Origin: Thereva unica
Taxonomy: Eukaryota > Arthropoda > Insecta > Diptera > Therevidae
Direction of reading: 5' to 3'
Assembly: GCA_949987705.1 (NCBI GenBank)
Contig: OX465281.1
Coordinates: 137,502,876-137,566,875, forward strand
Length of the DNA: 64,000 nucleotides
Position numbers and translations under genes: made by a program. The notes beneath the pieces were generated by a model. The model saw only the letters and a list, made by a program, of their open reading frames with translations, was not told the origin of the DNA and searched no databases. Positions 56,219 to 64,000 of this stretch are shown here, one piece after another. Position 1 is the first letter of the stretch, and every line of letters starts with the position of its first letter.

Positions 56219-56914
56219 GTTGGAAGCGGCATATACGAGAAGAATTTTCGGCGGTGATTTGGGTGCTTAGAATACCAAAAGGGAGTGGTGAATTAAATGT
56301 GTGAGGTGCTGTTGTTTAAGATTGGCACCCACTTCCCCTTTGGTGAGATGTGCTGGATCTTTCCCCTTTTTAAATTACAATTTTTTTAACCTTGCACAAA
56401 TCGACGAATAATTTATGTCAAAACATTACACTGTTGTGAAAACCGTTCCTGTTATGTTTTTTGGGTCGCTGATTACGAAAATCAGGGTCCCACAGTCTTA
56501 AAATATGCATGTCACCTTTAAATATGCTTAAAAATTCCCCTTTTTAAGTGTTTTCGCGAAAATTTTAATTATAATCAAAAACAATCTAATAAAATACATT
56601 TTTTGCAACATTTATATTCAAAAGTGGTTGATTTATAACAAAGCAAATTTTATGATAAGGGATAATAGTAAAGGGCTGAAACTATCCCTACATCGACTGA
56701 AAATATAAAGGTTTGTAAAAAATGTTTTTTCAACTTTATGCTTCGAATTCGGTTTAATCAGCTAAAATAAATTATTTTCAACTACGCATAGAAAGAAGAA
56801 TTTGAAAAAAGGTTGATTGCATATCTTTTTGCTCCCTTTAAAATTAATTGGCTCCCTAAAGCCTAAACGATTGTATGGGACGAAGTAATCAGGTAATTGG
56901 CTAGGTGGCCGTAA

Positions 56915-57045
56915 GGCTGGTCGTCCACTGGAAGCGTATTCGAGCGGCTTCGCGCTACGGCCATACAAATGAGCCGCTTGTAGCCGCTCATATGTATGGC
57001 CGTAGAGCGAAGCCGCTCGAATACGCTTCCAGTGGACGACCAGCC
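56915..57045. mobile_element. 131-bp palindromic MITE with TAA duplication
   Basis: Two arms of about 53 bases (start GGCTGGTCGTCCACTGGAAG) differing by one base, with a short GCCGCTTGTAGCCGC centre that is itself inverted. It is flanked by TAA (56912-56914, 57046-57048); Y2 has one TAA. PIF/Harbinger-type target. Confidence 0.9.
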
Positions 57046-58099
57046 TAAAGGGTGCCAATACCATACTCAAGTAGACTGGCTCCCGTTCGCGTAGGTAAAG
57101 CGGCTCGCGTAGGTAAAGCTTCATTGTATGTGGTTGGCGGACTGCTTGGTAAAACAATACTTGGGTTTGGAATAGTCTATGCCGATGCGGATGCAATTAT
57201 TAATGATCATGAATGTAGCGGAAGCGGAGCATGCATACAGCTGGTGACATATCCAAGCGTACATGCGTTCAATTCGTTGATAAATAATATAGAAGTGTGT
57301 GTATTCAAATGCGACCTGACGGAATGTTCCATGAATGGAATGCATGCCACGCAAAGGTCGGACTACTTTTAACTTTTTCTGTAATGCCGCATTCGAAATA
57401 GCACACACAAGTATGCACAACAAACACATGCACCTTGCATGCGCTCGTTACTTAGATTTTCGGGCTATGTGTGAAAGCCGGGACGGAAAACACCATGCAG
57501 TTTTATGAACCTCTGAGGCATGTACGCTTACATATGTCACCAGCTTACTTCCATGAGGCGAATGTTTAGATTTTCGTGCCTGTGGCGGTAGTATCCATGC
57601 CTGTGGCGGAAGCGTGCATACCCGTGTGGGATGAGCACTTATATGCTATACGTACTAGGTGCACCGCGTGTATGCTTTTAAGAAAATTAGCCAATAAAAA
57701 TTATTTTTACTCGGTTACTTTTAGGTTTTAATGTAAATAGGAATTCATAAATATTTTCAAATAGTATTTGTATCAAGTCCGTCAGTAGATTCGTCACTAT
57801 TCTTCCTGCATCTGTCGTTGGCCTGAATTTTCGTAAGCGTACTATAGATCCGACAGACTTTCCACTATATCTATTGCATATTACTAGCCGTTGGGCACAA
57901 AAGTTTTACTTCTAAAGTGTGGTCTTAAGCACACTCATATTTTTTTTTTATTTATATTTTTTTTTTCTAAATAATGCACTGTTGTCACTTTATTTATTGT
58001 TAGTTTTATAAAGCAAGAATATATCTTTTTATGTTGTTTCATTCTTTCTTTAATGAGCATCGTATGTTTTCTATCGAACGATTTCCGAAGTTATACGCA

Positions 58100-58131
58100 A
58101 TGGCACTATTTTAATGACCACCACTGTACCT
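58100..58131. repeat. possible Tc1-like terminal repeat
   Basis: Inverted, this reads TACAGTGGTGGTCATTAAAA, resembling Tc1-family ends with their flanking TA. No partner end was found within the window. Confidence 0.35.
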
Positions 58132-58715
58132 AATGTTAAGTCCTTAAATTTGAAAACCCTATACATTTTCTACACAGGCCATTGTACCTGAGGATTGTTT
58201 TGAAAAAAAAAAAACAATAAATCGTTGCAAAAAAAGACCGACTGCTCGAGAAATTGTATAAATCGAAAAAAATATTTCTTGTTACATATAAAAATTTAAA
58301 TGCATCTTAAGGCATGTTTAACGGTCAAATAGTTTTTGCATAATGCATTTTGCAATTTAGTGAATTTAAAAAGTTAAATTTGTTACTGCGCCAAAAGAAA
58401 AACTCCCATGTTGGTCCTGATTTTTTTACGTAAGCTCTAAGACTCGCTTTACAATATCCAATCATAAAAATTCTAGTTTTTAAATTTTTTCTGGTTTTTA
58501 AATTTTTTAAGATTTTTGACAAAAAAATGCAACTAAGGCGTAAACGAATTCAAAGGATTTTTTTAAACTTAATAAAGTATTATTAACCGCGAAAAAGTTG
58601 GCTGGCGAGTTTGTTGTATAGCATGAATCTTAGCTGTCCTTCAGGTTATGGGCCCAGAGCAGCGTTTCCGTTCTACTACATATGTAGTAGTTTTACTACC
58701 TTTTTAGAAAAATAT
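58132..58715. other. unassigned AT-rich sequence
   Basis: No gene recognised. Includes duplicated AAAATTTTTTC-like text near 58480-58510. Confidence 0.4.
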
Positions 58716-59027
58716 CCCAGTAGGAAATGTAATCATTACCGAATCGATTGAGTAGTGTCGATTTGTAATGTCAATAGGTTACATTACCAATTACAGAATC
58801 GATTACTTTTACACGTAGATGTCCTAGGGTGGTAAGTACTTACCAGACATTACATTTGTAAAAGGTACCTTCAGCACGTTCTGACATGTTTCATTCTCGC
58901 CCGACTAAAGTGTAGTTATTACCTATTCGCTTCTTAGTTATTACAAATAGAAGAACTTACTTTATTTGATTTTTCATGCATGAATTCTCTGATTACCCCA
59001 TAAGCGCTTGCACTATTTCCTACTGGG
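58716..59027. mobile_element. 312-bp MITE of the CCCAGTAGGAAA family
   Basis: Inverted ends CCCAGTAGGAAATGT and CCCAGTAGGAAATAG. It is related to the element at 50727-51306, sharing GATGTCCTA.GG.GGTAAGTACTTAC internally. AT on both sides may be a 2-bp duplication. Confidence 0.7.
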
Positions 59028-59399
59028 ATGATTATATACTACTACATCAAGTTGTCATTCTACTGACTTTTTTGATAATTCTATTTTTTTTATTTATTTC
59101 TAAATCGATCGCAGCCTTAGAATAAACTAGTAAGATGTTGTGATTTCGAACATTTATTCTTTTATTTTCTCTCTGTTTTGTTTGCCCATTTGAAACATTT
59201 CCTTTGGAGCTTGTTTGATCTTGTTTTCAATTGTGTACGGGATTTCGTCATTCTACGTCATTCGTCGATTACCGTCCTAGGACATCACAATGGAAATGTA
59301 ATCGATTCCGTAACGCAAAAAGTAATGCAAAGAATTTTTCGGATGGATTACAACTTCGATGCCACAACCATTACTTTTCCTGCTGGGTTACTAACATGC

Positions 59400-59990
59400 G
59401 AAAGTAACTCTGTCTGTCTGTCTGTTACGCTTTCACGGCAAAACCACTGGACCGATTTTGATGAAATTTGCTACAGAGATAGTTTAGATCTTGGAGACGG
59501 ACATAGGCTACTTTTTATGGAGAAAAAAAGGGTTGAAAGGGGTGAAATGGGGATCAATAAGCTGTAAGGGGATTTTTTTCTATTGTATAAAAAGTAACTG
59601 ACTGACAGACAACGCACAACCTAAACCGCTACAGCTAAAGGGCTGAAATTTTGACAGTGCATCCCTAGCGATTTTGCGAAATTCATCCCCTAAGGGGGTG
59701 AAATGAGGTCAACGCAAAGCCGCTGGAACTATAGGGCTGAAATTTTGACAGTGCATCTCTATAATGACGTGGACATCCACTAAGAAACGATTTTTCGAAA
59801 TTCATCCCCTAAGGGGGTGAAATGGGGTTTACCCAAACTGCTGGAGCTATAGAGTGCATCCCTATAATAGCGTGGACATCCACTATAGAGCGATTTTTCG
59901 AAATTCATCTCCTAAGGGGGTGAAATGTGGTCAACCCAAAACCGCTGGAGCTATAGGGCTGAAATTTTGACAGTGCATCCCTATAATCAC
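59400..59990. repeat. tandem minisatellite-like repeats
   Basis: After a (TCTG)n run at 59410-59425, a unit of about 100-120 bases is repeated about four times. Each has GAAATTTTGACAGTGCATC (or a remnant) and AAATTCATCCCCTAAGGGGG. Phrases such as ACCGATTTTGATGAAATTTG are common in insect interspersed repeats, often near Helitrons (memory). Confidence 0.75.
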
Positions 59991-60157
59991 GTGGAAATGA
60001 ATGACTCGAAATTCCCTTTATTTAGGATTCCTTTGTCATTTCTCTTGATGACATATACATGCCAATCTCTGCTTCAAAACTTGCAGATTTGTTGAGCAGA
60101 GGTGATATACGCAGCAATACCATATTTATTAGAAGAATGCACTATAATAAACCTTTT

Positions 60158-62088
60158 TGAAGTAAAACTTCTTTAGGGACGTTTGCTTAAAAAAATTTAC
60201 ATGAGAGTGGATCAATTTCATTCGTGTAACGCTCTCACACATAAAACATCGTCAGAACTTTCTTATAACGATGGGAAAGGGGGCGGACGGGGTGCAAGAG
60301 ACGATTACACTCGGGGCTGTGTGTGCAACAGTTAAAATACACTCTGCCTTACTGCATAGATTTTCTGGCATGTTAGCTACGTTGTCGCCCAGACTTTGCT
60401 TTATCTCATTATGGAATACAAATTCACCATTCTGTAGAGGTGAATTATTTCAGATTTTTCTTGTGGTTTGGTCACTGGCTGGGCTTATGCCGCGGACCCG
60501 GACACTTTGGAGTTGACTGACATGTTGGAAGCGGCATATACGAGAAGAATTTTCGGCGGTGGTTTGGGTGCTTAGAATACCAAAAGGGAGTGGTGAATTA
60601 AATGTGTGAGGTGCTGTTGTTTAAAATTGGCACCCACTTCCCCTTTGGTGAGATGTGCTGGACCTTTCCCCTTTTTAAATTACAATTTTTTTAACTTGCA
60701 GAAATCGACGAATCGTTTATGTCAAAACATTACACTGTTGTGAAAATCGTTCCTGATATGTTTTTTGGGTCACTGATTACAAAAAGCAGGGTCCCACAGT
60801 CTTAAAATATGGATGTCACCTTTAAATATGCTTAAAAATTACCCTTTTTAAGTGTTTTCGCGATAATTTTAATTATAATCAAAAACAATCTAATAAAATA
60901 CATTTTTTGCAACATTTATAGTCAAAAGTGGTTGATTTATAACAAAGCAAATTTTATGATAAGGGATAATAGTAAAGGGCTGAAACTATCCCTACATCGA
61001 CTGAAAATATAAAGGTTTGTAAAAAATGTTTTTTCAACTTTATGCTTCGAATTCGGTTTAATCAGCCAAAATAAATTATTTTCAACTACGCATAGAAAGA
61101 AGAATTTGAAAAAAGGTTGATTGCATATCTTTTTGCTCCCTTTAAAATTAATTGGCTCCCTAAAAGATTGTATGGGACGAAGTAATCAGGTAATTGGCTA
61201 GGTGGCCATAAAGGGTGCCAATACCATACTCAAGTAGACTGGCTCCCGATTGCGTAGGTAAAGCTTCATTGTATGTGGTTGGCGGACTGCTTGGTAAAAC
61301 AATACTTGGGTTTGGAATAGTCTATGCCGATGCGGATGCAATTTATTAATGATTATGAATGTAGCGGGAGCGGAGCATCCATACAGCTGGTGACATATCC
61401 AAGCGTACATGCGTTCAATTCGTTGATAAATAATATAGAAGTGTGTGTATTCAAATGCGACCTGACGGAATGTTCCATGAATGGAATGCATGCCACGCAA
61501 AGGTCGGACTACTTTTAACTTTTTCTGTAATGCCGCATTCGAAATAGCACACACAAGTATGCACAACAAACACATGCACTTTGCATGCACTCGTTACTTA
61601 GATTTTCGGGCTATGTGTGAAAGCCGGGACGGAAAAAAGCCATGCAATTTTATGAACCTCTGAATGTACGCTTGCATATGTCACCAGCTTACTTCCATGA
61701 GGCGAATGTTTAGATTTTCGTGCCTGTGGCGGTAGTATCCATGCCTGTGGCGGAAGCGTGCACACCCGTGTGGGATGCGCACTTATATGCTATCCGTATT
61801 AGGTGCACCGCGTGTATGCTTTTAAGAAAATTAGCCAATAAAAATTATTTTTACTCGGTCACTTTTAGGTTTTAATGTAAATAGGAATTCATAAATATTT
61901 TCAAATAGTATTTGTATCAAGTCCGTCAGTAGATTCGTCACTATTCTTCTTGCATCTGTCGTTGGCCTGAATTTTCTCAAGCGTACTATAGGTCCGACAG
62001 ACTTTCCACTATATCTATTGCATATTACTAGCCGTTGGGCACAAAAGTTTTACTTCTAAAGTGTGGTCTTAAGCACACTCATATTTTT
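60158..62088. repeat. repeat Y2
   Basis: Second copy of Y (see 55255-57955), lacking Z and the palindromic MITE. It differs from Y1 also by an inserted or deleted block near 60285 (Y1 55385-55450). It is followed after about 100 bases by a possible Helitron-type end. Confidence 0.75.
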
Positions 62089-62169
62089 TTTAGGGATAAT
62101 AACGGCTGACTTTTTTGTTTGTTTTTTTTAAGGAAAACTGCACATAATAAACAGTTTTTATTTAAAGGC

Positions 62170-62201
62170 GTTGCAAGGCGCGCGGGTTTTATGCTAGTAA
62201 A
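62170..62201 (+). repeat. possible Helitron 3' terminus
   Basis: GGCGCGCGGGTTTTATGCTAGT: a GC-rich stretch followed by CTAG-T, similar to the hairpin plus CTRR ends of Helitrons. The hairpin is not well formed, so this is tentative. Confidence 0.3.
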
Positions 62202-62267
62202 ATTATATAATTAAGTGATAGATTCAAAAAATGTTCCACCGAAGTAAAACAAAATTATATTTCAACA

Positions 62268-62338
62268 TTGCGCGGCCGAGGATTGAACTTGGTTCCCCGG
62301 GATACGATTCCAGCGCCTTACCTCTAGGCTACCGATAT
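62268..62338 (-). mobile_element. tRNA-like head of a second SINE type
   Basis: On the minus strand: TCGGTAGCCTAGAGGTAAGG (box A region) followed at the usual spacing by AAGTTCAATCCTCGGC (box B region). It resembles the SINE heads at 1215 and 15240 in box A but differs in the T-arm, and the SINE body is absent. A diverged relative or a separate SINE. Confidence 0.5.
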
Positions 62339-62760
62339 ATGGACTTTATTAGGAATCTCTTTTTTGTTGTTAAATATACTTCCGGTAGAAATTTCCAGAC
62401 CATTTTCTCAGTTTTAGGTCTTTTGACCAAGAGCTACAATTTGAGATATGGCCCAAGTCTGTAGCGGCAGTACATTCAGAGATGAAAGAAGGTCACAGAC
62501 GGACAGACCCTCTGTATAAGCTTTTTTTTTAAAAAGCTAAAAACTTCAGTAAAGTTCCTCAGCTACATTTATATAAAACAAAGTCGGGCTAGTTACACCA
62601 TTTATAACTCAAGAACGGTTGGACCGATTTTTATGATTTTTGATTTGTTGGATTTGTCCTCGTCCCGAATAGGAGAATAATTCATTTTTTCATTCATTTT
62701 GTATGGAACGGCTTTTTTGGTGCAATGAGGCGATTTGGGGTATATTAGATATCATTCCCA
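62339..62760. other. repeat-derived sequence before the Helitron
   Basis: Contains TTACACCATTTATAACTCAA and GGTTGGACCGATTTTTATGA, phrases typical of Helitron-associated sequence in insects (memory). No gene. Confidence 0.45.
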
Positions 62761-62879
62761 TTTATGACCGTCATCCCACTATTCTACATTTTGCGGTTCA
62801 TCTTGAGAATGATTAGCGAATTTATTTCAACGCATCGAACGTTGCTCAACGTGCTGAAACAGCTCCAGCGAGAACTTTG

Positions 62880-64000
62880 GCCAGTTTCTTTTCGATATGC
62901 CAAAGCGATCCGTTTGCAGATGCCACGTTCTTTCACTTGGAACGCTTCATCCAAGAAATTTCAACTTCGGAAGCAAGGCGATGCATTCTACTGATGCTCT
63001 TGGTCGGCGGTTGTTGCTGGTGAATGTTCATTGGCTGATATCATTTGAATCACTTCAAACTGTCAATGGTAAGATGTTTCCAACATTTCGTGCTGCATCA
63101 GCTCAGTTTGGTTGAAAACGATACTCATTGGGACATGATAATCGCTTAAGAAATTGTTTCTGCATCTCCATGTCAGATACGCACATTATATGCTATCATT
63201 AATTTGACATATGGTTCCCATCGAATCCATGTGAATTGTGGAACAAGTACAAGGATGACATGTCAGAAAACGTTCGGAATTCGGTTCAGTTCAGGGAATC
63301 CCGTTCTCAAGGTGAATGACGAGATACATATTCCGGCTTTACTTTTGATCGAAAACATGGGTTACCTCATGTGTGACAGTTTGTTAGTCAAGTGAGGAAT
63401 ATCAACGCCATATTGTCAACTGATCGACGCTTTCAATGAATAATTGCAATGTGAACGTGACGCATTGAACCAATCGGCTCAAGCGAATGTACACACAACA
63501 GAAGGAATTGTACGATACGTTAATGAAGGCAATTGATTATGGTCATTGATTTTGGCCACTGTTCGTGCGAGATCCGAAATTGCTGTAGCAGTTGCCTCTT
63601 CTGGGATAACGGCCGCTTTGCTAGAAGGATGCCGTTGTTGAAATTACCGTTAATTCTTTAAACGACTGAAAAACCGACATGTAACATTGCGAAACACTAA
63701 GCAATGGCCAAAGTTTTGGTAGCAAGTAAAATCATCAACTGGGATGAATGCACAATGGCGCACAAACGCGCATTGAAAGCACTCAACCAGACTATGAATG
63801 ATCTGCGCAATGACTAGTTGTTTTGCAGGTGCAATTATTCTACTGTGGCGATTTCTGCCAAACACTATCAGTCATTCCAAGATCCACCGCTGCCGATAAA
63901 ATAAACGCTGACCTCAAATAATCGACTCTGTGGCTTTATGAAGACACGACAGTTGAGCACAAACATCTGAGTTGCCTTGCTAAACGATGCATCTGGCGAA
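62880..64000 (+). pseudogene. Helitron Pif1-like helicase, decayed, runs off the window
   Basis: Plus-strand helicase text in changing frames: MPRSFTWNASSKKFQLRKQGDAF (about 62920), LLLVNVHW..SFESLQTVNGKMFPTF (about 63010-63090), a WD..IA segment, an RTLYAIINL segment (about 63178), IAVAVASSGITAALLEG (about 63580-63625), KIINWDECTMAHKRAL (Walker B DE, about 63727-63775) and VALLNDASGE at the edge. The phosphate-binding GGTGKT loop expected between YDTLMKAIDYGH and the VASSG block is deleted near 63540. Helitrons use this helicase with a Rep nuclease for rolling-circle transposition. The N-terminal Rep domain is not visible. Confidence 0.8.

Larger units (their letters stand above)
55255..57955. 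repeat. repeat Y1
   Basis: Matches 60158-62088 (Y2) from TTTTTGAAGTAAAACTTCTT to GTGGTCTTAAGCACACTCAT. It contains element Z (55672-56218) and a palindromic MITE (56915-57045), both absent from Y2. No protein family recognised, although open frames persist on both strands between 57052 and 57429 in both copies. It may be a non-autonomous element of unknown class. Confidence 0.75.

Noticed and set aside
57052..57429. Small protein gene on either strand of repeat Y
   Set aside because: Frames occur on both strands over the same bases, with no motif, signal peptide or splice evidence.

Overview
The window reads as AT-rich insect genomic DNA, most likely from a fly. The one recognisable host-gene segment, the last coding exon of a type II regulatory subunit of cAMP-dependent protein kinase, ends in a C-terminal tail that I associate with dipteran Pka-R2 (remembered, not searched). 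Nearly everything else is transposable elements, many inserted inside one another. No rRNA, CRISPR array or bacterial-type operon is present. The tRNA-like sequences are heads of SINE retroposons.

Layout. 0.1-6.3 kb: a broken non-LTR retrotransposon (LINE-A) on the minus strand, interrupted by a tRNA-derived SINE and a MITE, then a second MITE, an ORF1-like frame and another LINE-A remnant. 7.0-7.3 kb: Pka-R2 terminal exon, with AT-rich 3' UTR or intergenic DNA after it. 8.8-10.3 kb: hAT-like element with an 8-bp target duplication. 13.0-16.0 kb: LINE-A remnants and an RTE-like fossil containing three SINEs, one nested head-on inside another. 18.0-20.9 kb: a MITE family with a second MITE inside one copy, then a hAT-type element with a perfect 8-bp duplication. 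21.3-24.8 kb: a decayed Ty3/Gypsy element keeping one LTR. 25.6-27.8 kb: a second RTE-like fossil containing two Harbinger-type MITEs. 28.1-29.5 kb: two more MITEs.

32.4-43.4 kb holds the most complete element: an errantivirus-like (Gypsy group, env-bearing) provirus on the minus strand. It has nearly identical 294/295-bp LTRs, a TGTA target duplication, a tRNA-Lys-type primer site, gag, pol and env. It is damaged by a TGA stop in gag, a 200-bp retroposed insert between protease and RT, and a 2.9-kb PIF/Harbinger transposon inside env. Directly beside it (43.5-46.9 kb) a MULE transposon with long inverted repeats sits inside a small element of the hAT/P type.

47-62 kb consists of two pairs of diverged duplicate repeats (X1/X2 and Y1/Y2). 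Because one member of a pair often lacks an insertion present in the other, empty sites can be read directly for several MITEs. A 5'-truncated LINE-A copy with an intact RT active site lies at 52.8-55.2 kb. The right edge (62.8-64.0 kb) is a decayed Helitron helicase.

The genes do not form a pathway; what they share is a history. The recurring themes are (i) SINE tails resembling the LINE-A 3' end, which suggests the SINE borrows LINE-A reverse transcriptase; (ii) a Harbinger group that duplicates CWG (CAG/CTG) rather than the usual TWA; and (iii) recent insertions, because the provirus that Harbinger struck still has almost identical LTRs.
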